A DNA stretch of 64,000 nt from Atrina japonica (Eukaryota > Mollusca > Bivalvia > Pterioida > Pinnidae), in the NCBI GenBank assembly GCA_030159075.1, contig BROG01000048.1, forward strand, positions 310,001 to 374,000. Reading direction: 5' to 3'. The translations under genes and the position numbers were made by a program. Under the pieces are notes generated by a model that had not been told where the DNA came from, made no database searches, and saw nothing but the letters and a program-made list of their open reading frames with translations. This document shows, in pieces, positions 13,461 to 45,521 of the stretch (positions are counted from its first letter, which is position 1; each line of letters begins with the position of its first letter).

Positions 13461-14004
13461 CCTTTAAACCTCGGCTGCCATTTTGAAAGTTGGCGGAGAA
13501 ATGACGACTAGAACACCTTCCTTGAATTTACCATAAACCATTATCCCAGAGAAATAAGTATTCGACCCGATTGCTCAAAGAATATATAGAAGCATTGAAA
13601 GAAGGTTACAATCAGTTAAATTTACAATTAATGAAGGGAGCGGATAAATGAATGTGGATAAGAAAGTATTGTATCTATAGGCGTGAAAAACTTCTATAGA
13701 ACTAAATCAATTTCTTATTGTTAATTGATCTTCAGACTTTCGTCTGTAATATCCTTACAGACGTAGAAATATATCAGATAAGCATCATCAACGTCTTTAA
13801 CTATATCAACGCCAACAATAATTTGAATTATATATATATTACCCCTTATCTACATCACACATGATGTCCAAGTGTTACACACATGCATTAATGGTAATCG
13901 TATTGACTAAGATCTGTACACTGAGAGTATTACGTCAACAGTCGTCGATCAATAAGATTAGAATAATGTATTGGAGGAACATTTGAATATATTTGAGGAA
14001 ATAT

Positions 14005-14320
14005 AAAAATCTCAGATACCAAATTATAAATGTTCAGGACGTCCATTATATATAGACAAATCTGGTAAATATTAGACAAACACGGACCTCTGGAAATGTC
14101 CGTGAGGTGAGGAACTAATCCTCGTCACAACTGGTACAGACGTTTCAACAACCACTAACAAACAGAAAACTCAACATTTAGTGAAAAAGAGTAATCGCAA
14201 ATAAGACTATTATACCAACCGTAAAATTTGCGGATCATTGACATCAAACGCGATTTTCCCTGTGTCAATAATTTGTCAGTAAGTGGCTTACCTCAGAAAG
14301 TGGTATCAGACAAGGTCAAA
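14005..14320 (-). repeat. Retroelement 3' end fragment, minus orientation
   Basis: TCTCAGATACCAAATTATAA, ACACGGACCTCTGG and AACTAATCCTCGTCACAA match the 49.6 kb copy. The continuation to AAATTTGCGG and TCAATAATTTGTCAGT reaches the end of the coding part. Confidence 0.72.
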
Positions 14321-14399
14321 TAATATATCTAAATGTATAGCCAGAATCCATCAAAGAGTATTCAATGTAAAAAGATGGCTATCTTAGCTTGAGAAGACT

Positions 14400-14560
14400 T
14401 TACAAATATTATATTTTGTGAAAATTAGGTCTGGTCCAAAGTGGTATTTATATATAAATAGTAAGGTTGCGTTTATTAATTGCAAGTGAAAAAGTGCCAA
14501 ACCTGATTTTCTCAAGCAATTTTCACAAAATATATAGGAATTTAAGAATGTTCATGCTTA
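14400..14560 (-). repeat. Dispersed repeat family A, copy 2
   Basis: Inverse of the 27.97 kb copy: GTGAAAAAGTGCCAAAC and TTTTCACAAAATATATAGG are shared. Confidence 0.6.
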
Positions 14561-14689
14561 TATTTATCTCTTTTTTACGAGTTGATGTAACATCAACGCA
14601 GTTATGTTATGCTAAGTTGTTTATTGTGAACAAGTCAAAGCATATTTTGCAGTATGGAGTTAATAACACATTATTTTGACGCAAAATCA

Positions 14690-16080
14690 CACATGTATGT
14701 GCATTTCAGCAACATAAACTCAACTTCAAGATTGAAATTTCCAAATCACACTTTTATTCGTACATTATTGCTTTTTAAAGTGGCGAAAATATAGTAACAA
14801 TTTGCTGAAAAATATGCTGAAATTTATGCTATTAAAGGTCAGTTCGGCGTCCTTTATGAATTTTAGGATATTATAAATTTGCTTTAGAATATTACTTTTC
14901 AACTATTTTTTACCATTATACTCTTGTGATAGAATTGACTTTAAAAGCGATAGACTGGACTATTAGCAATTATTGAGCACGATTAATATGCAAATGAGTT
15001 TTTGGTAAAGTTCCCCTTACTGTGTATTGGCAAAGTTGGACATAGAAATTGCGGATTTCCTCATTCATGTCATCTTAACTGATGAGAAACTCGCGAAAGT
15101 CTTGTTGTGAAAATGTTTTACATGTATACATATTGACCTAGAGATTTAAGGCTACTGATAGGAATTATAGCGTAAGAGTATAATACTGCCCCGTCGCACA
15201 GAAATTTAATATTGATGAAACGATGTTTATAACCACAAGATTTTATAATTATATCGCTGATCTATGTAGTTCATTGCATAATAAATAAGCCATCGGAAAT
15301 CACGTTAGGCCAAATGTCTGACCGATATTTAGTTACTTTTTTGTAAAACCATATTTTACCGAACAAAAATGTATTCAGTATACTGAGTGTATTATACCTC
15401 ATTTAAACTTACGAATGCCATCAAGTCGTATAAGTACTTTCAGTACCTTGATTGTTATTGTATATCAATCTATGTAGTAAAAATGGAAGGAAGTCTTTTT
15501 GGAAAAAAATATCTAATGCCCCTTTAAAAATTAGGAAAGCAGATTGTCATCGGATAATCCAATATCCTAGGTGCATTAGGAAACATATACGTAATCATCA
15601 ATGCTTACAAGGGAAAAAGTACCGACAGCATATTCTACAAATGTGCTCAAGACGATCTTTTCTGTCAAAAAGACTTCATCAATCAAATCTGCATTTACCT
15701 GCCTATATTTGAATCTACCAAATATTTCCGACAAAGCAAATAAGATAAAAAATATCGACCTCATTTATTCCCAAGAAATTTTAGGCGGAAATAATTTGTT
15801 TTGATTTTGATAAAAAGCCCAGAGCTCTACAACAAAATAAACATACAAATTTTATTTCGTTCAATATAACCTTGATTTCCGATTTGAATTAGATATCACG
15901 AATGATCATACCGTAATGAACGATACTCTATGAGTCATTATAGTCTGACCAATTTAAAGGGCATAAAATGCATTTACTCGGTGGTTCATTTGTGTTGAGG
16001 TTAATTTAGGTTCCATACAATCAAATATACTGCTTTCAGAGAAGTAAGTAGGTCCATCTGATTATTTGCCAGGATATACA
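14690..16080. other. No gene recognised
   Basis: AT-rich. Overlapping short frames at 15452-15804 on both strands lack any recognisable domain. Confidence 0.35.
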
Positions 16081-16094
16081 ATTACATAAAATAT

Positions 16095-16860
16095 ACAAAT
16101 ATAAAAAATCTCAGATACCAAAGTATAAATCATTTAGATGTCCAGGATATAGGTCCAAATCTGGTAAAATATACACAAACACGGACCTCTTGAAATCAAG
16201 AGGTGGGATCAGGTGCCATGGAACAGTAATCATCCCCTGTCTTCACACCGACGTGAGTGCACAGTAAAATTAAAATGAAATACGTGAGGAACGAATCCTC
16301 GTCATAATTGGTACAGATGTCTCAACAACCACCATCGAACAAATATCTCAACATTTCACTTAGTGAAACAGAGTAATCGCAAATAAGACTATTACACCGA
16401 CCGTAAAATTTGCGGAACGTTGACATCAAACGTGGTTTTTTATATCCCTGTGTCAATAATTTGTCAGTGATTAATTAACCTCTATATATGAAATGTTCAT
16501 ATGTTGAACAAGCCTTGCGTATTGGATCATTTGTGAAATATAAACTCCATATGGGCGTGATTCTGGGATATTACTATTTAATTATTGAAAATTAACGAAG
16601 GGAAAGCCGAAATTGTCGCGTTTGTCGTATAGCTTAGTTGTTGATTTCAGTCTGTGTCTATAGTAAGCAAAATGTGAAGCGTGTGTGCTTGATTCTGTTG
16701 CATCTTTAATTTCTTCAGTTCGCTATGATCTATCGCATTGACAGAATGAAAATTGTCATTATTAATTGACAAAACGTCGTCGATATATCTAAATGTCAAA
16801 TTAAAGGGAGGGCACCGCTAACTTTTTCTTCTTACGAATATATCATTAAGATGTGTCGAA
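16095..16860 (-). pseudogene. Retroelement 3' end with decayed reverse transcriptase tail
   Basis: The 3' non-coding end (TCTCAGATACCAAAGTATAA at 16105, CACGGACCTC at 16180) runs into remnants of the coding end. AAACGTCGTCGATATATCTA near 16780 encodes the RYIDDV motif on the minus strand. Several deletions relative to 49555-50450 have removed the frame. Confidence 0.7.
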
Positions 16861-17487
16861 ATTAAATTGGTAAACAATAAAAGTGGGGTAAGAAAAATAT
16901 GCGGTAAACCAAAATCACAAAAATGAGTTAAGCCTATTAAGCCTAGTTTTTAATTTAACCTAGTTTCTCTCAGTTACAGCTAGGTGTTTCTTAATTAATA
17001 TGAATTCGAGGAAACCCTGTTTTTTGGAAAACATAAAATTCAATCCACTAGCGAAATGTAATAAGTGGATTTCAATTTGTTGTTGAGAAAATGAATTTAT
17101 TCATGCGAGGTCGCCTTAAATATTACGTAACTAATAACTAATAATTTCGGACTAACGGTATGTACCTACTGGAGGTTTGTTTATCATCTTTAATTTATAT
17201 TACTTTCAAACAAAGCGACTACGGGACTGTTATTAATGATAAATCTGTATAGAAACGTGATGCAAAGCACAAAATCAGTTATAGCAAAATTGACACACCA
17301 ACTGAGCGTAACACTGCGGTCCGTGGCTGTAACAATGTAGTACATGTATATTATCATATCGTCCTATACATATAATGTGGCGGGCGTAGTAATATTTTGC
17401 TAATCATATGTTAGATTCTGCCAACCTTTTGGTTATGAATTGCTTCACGGGAAACATGTTATTCTTCACTGGATACTTGTACGTATA

Positions 17488-18948
17488 CTAGCGGAAAAAA
17501 GAAACTGAATTTTAGTCATTTCATTTATAGATTTATATACAAAGCATTATGTGCATCATTATTTAATATGATGCATTGTATTTCAATTCAAACATCACAT
17601 CACGGATTATGTCCATTATGATTGATACGAACAGCTTCTGAAAGTAAAGGGGGTGCAAAAAAATTCACATGTTTAATAGCGGTCTGGATGACCGCCATTT
17701 GCACCGATGCATTCTTCACACCAACGAAGCATTGAATCAGGTTATGTTATGCAGAAATGCCTGGGGAATGTTCCGCCATATACGCAATAAAGAACGACGC
17801 AAAGCGTCCAACGTAGCAGGGGGTTTGGTTCTTGAGGTAGACGTCGTTCCATTTCATACCAATCATGTTCTATAGGCGATAAATCCCGTGACATCGCAGG
17901 CCAGGGTAGCACATTCACGTTTTGCTGCTGAAGATAGTCTCTTATGTGCGGTGTGCTCCCGTGCGTTGTCCAGAATGAAGTTTCGCTGGTTGTTGTGAAT
18001 GAATGGAATGACGTGCTGACGTACAATCTTGTGACGGTAGCGAAAGTCGGTTACATTGCCCTCCACTATCACCAAAGATGTCCTTCCATGTGTTGTAATT
18101 CCATCCTAGACCATAACGCTTGGAGTCGCCGAATAACGCAGGTGTCAATGTAGCGTTCTACGGTACGACGGTAAGCCCGAACACGACCGTCACTGCTGTC
18201 GAGATGAAATCTCGCCTCGTCGGTAAAGAGAACTTCCGCCCAATCTGTTATTGAAATGACGATGCTTCCTACACCATGCTAACCTTGCAACACGGTGAAG
18301 CCAGAGCAGGACGGATAGCAGGACGTCGAGGACGGAAGTTGGACTCTCGCAATCAGTTCCGTACGGTACGAGGACTTATCCTTCGATGTCCAGGGATGCT
18401 TCTAGCGGTAAAAAAGCCGATTGGAAATGATTACGCAAATATGACGTACGTATATACGTATCTTGCCGACGTGACGTCATACGCAGGCGTCCTGATGGTT
18501 TGCGGTCCTGAACGGTGCTGATATCATCTCCAGAAAGCATTTACAGTGTTAATATGAACTCCAAAATACTTTGCCACATTGCTTTGAGACATCCCAGTTT
18601 CCAGCATCCCAATAGCACTCAAACAATCATTTTCAAGCATACGAGACATCTCCTAATCAAAATTTTATTTCAAAAACCAATGGGTTTTTTTTTGTTTCAA
18701 TACATTGAAAACTGTCAATTATTTCAAGAAATTCAAATCGATTACTAACCACGTGTCACTTAAGCTCGTAACTCAAGAAACGCGGGCTGTGGCCATCAAG
18801 GCGAATCGAACGCGATATTTAACAAATTGAGTACTCAAGTACGCGTTTAGTATATTAAACAATACCTTTCAGAATAAAGAGCGATCAAACAATACTTTTT
18901 ATGTTTTTATTTAACTTTAAAGTATACACAGTTTCTTTTTTCCGCTAG
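17488..18948 (-). mobile_element. Tc1/mariner-type DNA transposon, complete ends
   Basis: The terminal inverted repeats are CTAGCGGAAAAAAGAAACTG at 17488-17507 and its reverse complement at 18929-18948. TA flanks both (17486-17487 and 18949-18950), the target duplication of this superfamily. The length of 1461 bp is normal for an autonomous element. The transposase lies on the minus strand and is frameshifted. Confidence 0.93.
17668..18640 (-). pseudogene. Frameshifted Tc1-like DDE transposase
   Basis: Pieces in several minus frames follow the order of a Tc1 transposase. FRPRRPAIRP belongs to the DNA-binding region (near 18330). LFTDEARFHLDSSDGRVR carries the first catalytic Asp, FILDNAREHTA the second Asp, and DLSPIEHDW the catalytic Glu. 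The spacing fits DD34E. The frame changes between the second and third motifs, and stops interrupt the N-terminal half. It would cut and paste the element, but this copy cannot code for an intact enzyme. Confidence 0.9.
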
Positions 18949-18959
18949 TATATGATGGC

Positions 18960-19920
18960 ATTAGAAATGATTATTCTTGCTACAGTAATTTGATTTCTTT
19001 AATCTTAAATTTAAACGAGATTCCACCCGACAGGTAATATGGATTTTACTACATCATATTATGGTTAAAAATACACTGGGGGAGATAACTCGTATAGCAC
19101 AACAATTTTGATATTACCATAGTTTGCTGAAAATTGGTTTACAGAATTACATTGAAGATAGATTTTTATTTATAAAAAGCATTAAGAGGAAATTGGTAAT
19201 ACGAATTCAATAGTATATATTATCAAAGCCTTTGACTTTTTCAATTTAGTTAAAGATTGCAGGGTTGTGAACGACCTGTTATAAATTTGATAAACTTGAC
19301 GCAAGTACATAATACACTAAATGGGATTAAATTTACCCTTGTGCAAAGCATTTCATTGATAAAAGAATTGTAGTATATAATTTCAACAATACCTATGTTG
19401 AAAGTGAGCCAGATCTTTACAAATTGGTCGTATAGAGGTTGGTGTGTTTACTTTGCTTTTCCTTTACTTTTAATGAAATTATTATAGCTTGTCATTTTCA
19501 ATTCATGCCAGTACGGAAAGAACTAATTTCTAGCTGAAAAAAAATTAAAAATGTCACCACAAGGTTTTTGTTCTATATTTTGGATATTTTAACTGAGGTG
19601 TTGGTAAAAACCTTATGCACACATGGTTGAATATTCCAGTACTTTGAATACAATATGAAATGCATCTGTGTATTTTTTATATATACTATTAATTCATCGT
19701 AACATTAGGAATAATGACGATGAAACAATTTGTATTTGGTTTTTTTTTTTTTATTTTGGTTCAACAGAAATAAAGTGATAATACAATGTAGCAATTATGT
19801 GGGGTATTTCAAATAACGCATTGTTCTTCCCTTCCTCAAACTATTTTTCTTGAGACAGGTAAAATCATCTCTGCATCTTAACTGCAGACCAAATTTTGAT
19901 TAACTTGTAGGAGTATAGTT
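18960..19920. other. Gap between transposon and the GMC gene 3' end
   Basis: AT-rich, with a poly-T/A stretch near 19740. No coding block seen. Confidence 0.4.
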
Positions 19921-19921
19921 C

Positions 19922-19927
19922 TTTATT
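19922..19927 (-). terminator. Candidate polyadenylation signal of the GMC gene
   Basis: TTTATT on the plus strand reads AATAAA on the gene's strand, about 245 bases beyond the stop codon. It is the nearest canonical hexamer I noticed. Its use is inferred from position only. Confidence 0.4.
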
Positions 19928-20172
19928 TTGCACCCTCAATAATGTTGATCAGTTATAACCTCGACTCAAAAGCCCATTGTGTACGGGAGTGTATCTTTCA
20001 TAGGCAGTGTAAGTCAAGGAAGCGAATATTAACAGCAACAGAATGGTTGTCATGGAGTTTAATAATGTCGTAACTACACTTTTTAGCCTACTTCATGTAA
20101 CAAAATTTGTTTGGTTGTAGAAGAAACTCACATGGACTATACACGTGAACACTTGTGTGTGGTTAAAATAAA

Positions 20173-39190
<19,018 letters not shown>

Positions 39191-39689
39191 AGTTCCTCAA
39201 CACTTCGTCGTTCTGAAATAAGACACCATATACAAAAATAAGACGTTAAATCATTTCACTGAGATATATGTGTTTCTATTACATCTTATGTAGTTATAAT
39301 TTACCTTAAAACTAGGTTTAATTAAAAGGTTATTCATATGTAATCTTAAGTTTGTTCAGTGACCTTTTGATAACCAAATTCTGTGGCAAAACACTTTGAA
39401 CACAGTTTTCATAAATTGCATTAACAACATACAACATGACGTTATTAAAAATGCCAGAACTGACGTAAATGTGTTTATATGGAATAAACAATTGAATCCT
39501 GATGTGACGACAGAAAAATGTATGCAAATGAGAACTGGGTTAAATTGTATTTTAACTTTAAAAAGTGAATGTTTTTTGCTTTCAAACAGGAAATGATGTA
39601 AGAATGAACACTCATTTTAATTACGCATCGTAAAGTAAGTAAAGAATGTTGGAAATAATATTGATGATAGATGAATTGATTCTCTTTTG

Positions 39690-40372
39690 TACTACGGCAT
39701 TATCTGTATCTGTACTACAGCATTATCTGTATCTGTATTACAGCATTATCTGCATCTGTATTACAGCATGATCTGTATCTGTACTACAGCATTATCTGTA
39801 CCCGTACTACAGCATTATCTGTATCTGTATTACAGCATTATCTGTATCTGTATTACAAATTTATCTGTATCTGTACTACAGCATTATCTGTATCTGTACT
39901 ACAGCATTATCTGTATCTGTACTACAGATTTATCTGTATCTGTACTACAGCATTATCTGTATCTGTACTACAGATTTATCTGTATCTGTACTACAGCATT
40001 ATCTGTATCTGTACTACAGCATTATCTGTATCTGTACTACAGCATTATCTATATCTGTACTACAGCATTATCTGTATCTGTACTACAGCATTATCTGTAT
40101 CTGTACTACAGCATTATCTGTATCTGTATTACAACTTTATCTGTATCTGTACTACAGCATTATCTGTATCTGCATTACAGCATTATCTGTATCTGTACAA
40201 CAGCATTATCTGTATCTGTACTACAGCATTATCTGTATCTGTATTACAGCATTATCTGTATCTGTACTACAGCATTATCTGTATCTGTATTACAGCATTA
40301 TCTGTATCTGGATTACAGCAGCATCTGTATCTGTATTACAGCATTATCTGTTTCTGTATTACAGCAAGTGCA
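39690..40372 (+). repeat. 23-bp minisatellite, about 29 copies, upstream of the GMC gene
   Basis: The unit TACTACAGCATTATCTGTAT plus CTG is repeated head to tail with single-base variants (TTACAG, ATTTATC). Because 23 is not a multiple of 3 and no frame has a stop, an uninterrupted 234-codon frame results, which I regard as an artefact. The array starts about 500 bp upstream of the GMC start codon. Confidence 0.97.
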
Positions 40373-40539
40373 ACGAAAAACCGTCAAATAATAAACATTA
40401 GTGTATTGTAAAAATCGTCTTACAGTAACCACTGTAAAAGATGACTATCATAGTTTATTAAGGAGCTCTAAGTTGTTAGATTGATCCGATAGTAACCTGA
40501 ACAATACTTGGTATTTTACGCCACACTCATCAATGTTTC

Positions 40540-40735
40540 AGTTACATGGCGGCCACCAGTTTTTAATGGTGGAGGAGATAATCCTGTTACAATGTACCCG
40601 GGATGAGACCACCTGCCCTCACCAAACTTTCTCACCAAATTAGTTCAGATTCCAGCGGGACTCAAACCGACAACAGGTGACAGACTGCATGATTTAAATC
40701 GCAATGCTTTAACCATAGAACTTAAATAATAACTA
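40540..40735 (-). repeat. tRNA-like SINE head, family 2, copy 2
   Basis: Minus strand: GCATTGCGATTTAAATCATG, then CGGTTTGAGTCCCGC (B-box-like). The flanking 40540-40640 may be the SINE body. Confidence 0.5.
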
Positions 40736-40739
40736 AAAA

Positions 40740-41115
40740 AATATGAAACCATCAATACGTTATCAATATGTCAAGAACTATTGGCTGCAGGAATTTCATC
40801 TTATTGCAGTGAATTATTAAGGAGCAAATAAGGAACATAAGACAGAATTTATTTAAATATTCCAAATGATGAATAAAAACTAAAACTTGATACTGAACAC
40901 TGTTTTAAAACAATATATTCAGATCACGCGTGTTGCAGTGAATATCCTAGACGAATGGTTTATTGGTTCAATTTCAATAAATAAAACTTATTTTAAAGGT
41001 TTAAGGAGATATTTGGTTGTATCATAATTAACTCTTGGACTCTTTTGTAAATAAATCTTTACCAGTCCAAATATATCTCTAGAGGTGAATGAGTTAACAA
41101 GCATACTTTTTAAAC
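40740..41115. other. No feature seen
   Basis: AT-rich, no coding block or repeat recognised. Confidence 0.4.
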
Positions 41116-41118
41116 ACA

Positions 41119-41410
41119 TAAGAACTAGAGCCGACCTCTCTCAGTTGGTAGTACGCTCGACTCTTGATCATGAGGTCGTCAGTTCAGTTCGAGTCCAGCC
41201 GGCGGAAGGTTGGTTTCCTGTCCTTTGAACGAGACAGTAAAAACCGACGTCCCGTGTCGCAGTAGATGTCGGCACGTTAAAACCCTCACTGCTCAATGGC
41301 CGTAAGTGCCGAGCATAGGCCAAAATTTGAAGCCATTCACAGGCAATTGGTGACGTCTCCATATTAGTGAAAGATTCTTGAGTGGGAGGTTAATCAACAA
41401 TAAACAAACA
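41119..41410 (+). repeat. tRNA-derived SINE, family 1, copy 2 (full length)
   Basis: A head with CTCTCTCAGTTGGTAGTACG (A-box-like) and GTTCGAGTCCAGCC (B-box-like) is followed by the conserved body CCCTCACTGCTCAATGGCCG and GGTGACGTCTCCATATTAGT. It ends in AACAATAAACAAACAAAC. Confidence 0.88.
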
Positions 41411-41414
41411 AACA

Positions 41415-42340
41415 TAAGAACTAGACTGCTAAGTTTGTGATGTATACATTGATGGAAATTCATTTTGATATGCTATTATTCATACTTGCAATTTGGTAAA
41501 AAATCTAATCATAAATCCTTATTTACTCAAAACATCTAAATGTGCAATAAACTCTGCTTAAATTCAGAACGTCTTGAAATTCTGTAGAAACGATTTAAAT
41601 CTTGAAAAATAGAGTTATGGTTTAAAGGAAAGTTAATATGAATTGCACTTTATTGTTATGCAATATTCAAAATGTGCGATAAAGGAACAATAGATCAAAA
41701 TGTATAATTAGCGAGCATTCCTTGTAAAAACTGTTGTGTCAACAATTTAAAATCATGCTGATGTTAAATCTAGAAAGGACTTTATATTTGTTGTTACGTA
41801 TTCTTGATTATAGAAACATCACGCCAATCTTCTTAAAACAACATCACCAAGATATTCATTGTTGCTTGCCTCCAGGTATAAAATCTGAATAACGTTTCAA
41901 ATCAAAACCTGGATTTAAGTACAAATGTATTTTGATACGGAAATTCATTTGTTCGTCAAAAAATGAGGTTTTGTATTGATCAGTATTCATTTTGTACTCT
42001 ATATTTCAAGGCGCTATGTAGCGTCTACATATTAATTTGTACATTAGTGTGTTGTTGCCAGACAAGACGTTCCAGAGCGACATTATGTTCATACCCCAAG
42101 TCCAATCAGAATTGTGGGATCTGTGTAGAAGATCTTGCAGGTATAAAGCGCATGTCAATGAATGAAACAAATGTTACAAACTACGCGATGAATTCCACAA
42201 CATCCGTTTTGAGGACCCCCTAGGGTTCAAAAGTCATCGATAAGTTAACACTCGTATGTTGTACAACAGAATGTAGTGCTTTGAATGTCATTGATATGTT
42301 GTTGACTTTGTATAAATATATAATAATCAATTTTATGTAG
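41415..42340. other. No confirmed gene; one unassigned open frame
   Basis: A plus-strand frame at 41963-42223 has a hydrophobic, Cys-rich start and a possible donor (CAG|GTATAA near 42140), but no family match that I know. I do not call it a gene. Confidence 0.25.
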
Positions 42341-42347
42341 ACTTGGT

Positions 42348-42664
42348 CTGGGGTCCGTTTTACGAAATGTCCTAAGTCTTAGACTTGGTATTAGGAACAC
42401 ACGTACGACTTGCGACCGTTTTACAAAGAAATATGACTTGAAAGTTACGACCAACCCCAATCAGGTCTCTATGACTACACAGAGGCAGCGCGTAGACCTC
42501 AACTGTAATTGTAAGTGTTATAATTTCTCTTTGTAAATGTAGCATATTACAGTGTTCATAATCTACCAATATTTTATTGGAAAATTTACGAATATACCGT
42601 AAGACTCCAATTAGTGTAGCATTGACGACTTAGGACTTACGATTTCGTGATAAAACGGACCCCC
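42348..42664. mobile_element. MITE with GGGGTCCGTTTTA inverted ends
   Basis: The left end GGGGTCCGTTTTACGAAA, then GTCCTAAGTC, mirrors the right end GACTTAGGAC ... AAAACGGACCCC. About 315 bp long, non-coding, AT-rich core. The transposase family is not known to me. Confidence 0.82.
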
Positions 42665-42669
42665 AAAAA

Positions 42670-43940
42670 GAAATGATAAAATAGGTTGTTACTTATGTTA
42701 AGTCAATTTCACATAATTAGCAGTGAAATCAAACCGAGTCAGAAGCGGAAAATGAAATTGGTTGAAACATATGTAATAGCCAGCTTTATACAGCTAGCTG
42801 TGAATGCAAACCTGATCAGAATAGGAAAAAGAAAATGCAATAGACTTTATTGACATACAAATATCCTGGGTATAGAAAGGGAATATTGCAGTATACACGT
42901 AAGCGAATATCAGACAGGAGAGTGTGGCTATTCAGACATAATGACCTTGTGTGTCTATTTCCCTGACTGAAATGATACTTGTGAGAATGTAGTTGATGAA
43001 GTGTTATAGCGATTGTGACCAGGATGTAATCCTGATTTATGGTGATTTGACCGCAAACATATAACGAGTACGAAAAGTCGACATCTGACACCACTTCTAC
43101 GTTTACCAGAGGTCCGTCTGATATTCACTGTGTATATTGTTAAATGAGTTAAATGATTTTCTTTCGAAGAAATCTTTGATGTCTATGCATTTTGTATTTT
43201 AATCATTAGAACCAGAACGAAGAATACATGGTACTGTTAATAAAACTACTTCATACATTAAAAATCTTATTTTTAAATTTGATAAAATCGAAAAAATAAT
43301 TGTAGAATCCCTTCATATATTGTTTCAACCGGATAAATGGGTCAGTTTTAATAGCAATATGCAATAAAAGACATTGAGGTTTTTGGTTTTTCTTAACTGC
43401 ATACTAACACCAAATGCTGAACGAGTGCTATTAACATATCATTAAAATTTACTACTTTCCAAACGTTTGAAATATGTCATGATTATAATTCTAAGGTGTT
43501 CTAAATAATTCTGATGGTGGTACCAAAATATATATCTGAAGTAGGAACGAACACAATTTGTGTTGATCACTGTTCATTCTAGCAACTATGTAAGTAAATC
43601 AAATACTGAATTCTGGAGAAATATCATTTTCCTACTTTAAAGACTGGTGACAAATTAAACAGGTTCAGAGATAAATTACTACGTGTAATGTGCTAAATCT
43701 TAGATTACGAAAATAGCACACGATGTATTTTATTTATTAGATGAACCACCACGTGTCCAAATGTTAATTACCTGTATAACATACATAATGTAAGTAGAAA
43801 TACAACATTCACTATGACAGATCAATTTTGTTATAATTTAGTGTTTGAGAATAATTCCCAGTGTTTTTATTTAAATGACAATCTTATTTTTCATTATATA
43901 TGTTACATCGTATAACCTATTGACATTGGCCAGAACACAA
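42670..43940. other. No gene recognised
   Basis: AT-rich. A frame at 42816-43094 on minus has no recognisable features. Confidence 0.35.
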
Positions 43941-44054
43941 AGGAAACCATTGTATGTAAGTCATGGAGGATACGGTTTGGGAAATTTAAGGTTGAATCGA
44001 AATTATTTTCACCGAATTCGACCCGATCATCATATAGAAAGGTTTCCATGAAAC

Positions 44055-44150
44055 ATTTGCGACGGTTGTGGCATGCCAGCAGAGGACGCTGACTCCTTCC
44101 GGACACTTGGTCCTATCCTGTTTGGGATTCGCAATTGTTCTTTATTTTGA
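44055..44150 (+). repeat. Dispersed repeat family B, copy 3
   Basis: CGACGGTTGTGGCATGCCAG, then CTTCCGGACACTTGGTCC and GGGATTCGCAATTG. Best preserved of the three copies. Confidence 0.65.
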
Positions 44151-44234
44151 GACCATTGCACATCTAATTCGTCGTGTTCTAATGGACTTGAGCTTCGATT
44201 ATTAATTGGTACTGCTTCATTTTTACTTCCAATA

Positions 44235-44465
44235 CATAATATAAAAAGTCTCAGATACCATGGTATAAATCGTTAGGATGTCCAGGATATAGATACAAAT
44301 CTGGTAAAAATGGACAAACACGGACCTCTTGAAATAAAGAGGTGGAATCAGGTGCCATGGAGGAGTAAGCATCCCATGTCGACCGGTGACACCCAGCGTG
44401 AGTCCACTGTCAAATTAAAACGAAATACGCAAGGAACTAATCATCGTCATAATTGGCACCGACCA
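44235..44465 (-). repeat. Retroelement 3' end fragment, minus orientation
   Basis: TCTCAGATACCATGGTATAA, ACACGGACCTCTTGAAATAA, GGTGCCATGGAGGAGTAAGC and GTCGACCGGTGACACC match the 49.6 kb copy. Confidence 0.75.
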
Positions 44466-44482
44466 AATTGAATAAACACACG

Positions 44483-44484
44483 GT

Positions 44485-44578
<94 letters not shown>
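44483..44578. repeat. (AT)n microsatellite
   Basis: About 95 bp of AT, abutting the retroelement fragment. Confidence 0.97.
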
Positions 44579-44583
<5 letters not shown>

Positions 44584-45306
44584 CTTTAATGTTATATTAC
44601 TTAAACTATTATCTTTCACTGAGGTATTTGTCATTCTTTGACATCAACTTTTTATTTACTAGTATTTTACTGTTTATATCATACGGTGATCTACTGGTAA
44701 AATCTTCTATATCAGCAAGTTAAATGAAATTGTTTAATAGTATATGGATTTTGGTTTTAATGACAAAAAGAAAAAGAAATAGAGAAAAATAAGTTAAAAA
44801 TATCAGACGTTACCTGAAGGTTTTGCAGCAATTACTCGCACTTTCAAGTTTAATTCCACAAATATACTGATAATAGTACATGCAGTTACATTGACTCTAT
44901 GCTAAACTTTTATTCCCTCTGTCTACATAGTACTCATTAGTGTTAAAAATATTTACATTTTAATTATACATGTCATGCTTCACCTGTATTTCCGGTCATA
45001 AAAAAGATGAATGAACCTCTTAAATGATTACAATTAAGTACAATTAGTTTGAGAGTATTTACATACCATCAGGTCAGTCATCGTTACAGTTGTACAACCT
45101 CACGTCATAACTCACAAACTACTGATAATGTAAAAAATGTGACAAAATTGTCCTCGCATCTCAACATCTTTTCTGTTATTTATGTTTTGGTATTATATTG
45201 TTTGAACATGAATTAATTATTGGTATAAAAACTTTCATTTTCATTTAACAAAGTATTCATGTTAACATGAAATGAATCGTGTGACGATAACCGATCGCAG
45301 TGATTG

Positions 45307-45309
45307 CTG

Positions 45310-45404
<95 letters not shown>
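45307..45404. repeat. (GT)n(GA)n compound microsatellite
   Basis: GT tract to about 45338, then GA to 45404. Confidence 0.97.
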
Positions 45405-45405
<1 letters not shown>

Positions 45406-45521
45406 ATAATTATACGATTACAAATTAGAAAATTCTAATTCTTCTGGAAAAATAATCTGATGACAAAAAGGCACCGGCATACAAAGTACACTTATTATAA
45501 TGTATGATATTTTGCCGATTT

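Noticed and set aside
17742..18153. Several overlapping frames as separate proteins
   Set aside because: They are frame-shifted slices of one Tc1-like transposase on the minus strand, and plus-strand shadows of it.
39687..40391. 234-codon open frame
   Set aside because: It runs through a 23-bp tandem repeat that happens to lack stops in all three frames of the unit, giving a 23-residue peptide repeat. No gene context.
41119..41200. tRNA gene
   Set aside because: A- and B-box-like sequence is the head of a SINE. The clover-leaf is not convincing and the SINE body follows directly.
41963..42223. Small secreted Cys-rich protein
   Set aside because: Hydrophobic start and cysteines are suggestive, but there is no known pattern, no conserved neighbour and only a weak donor site.
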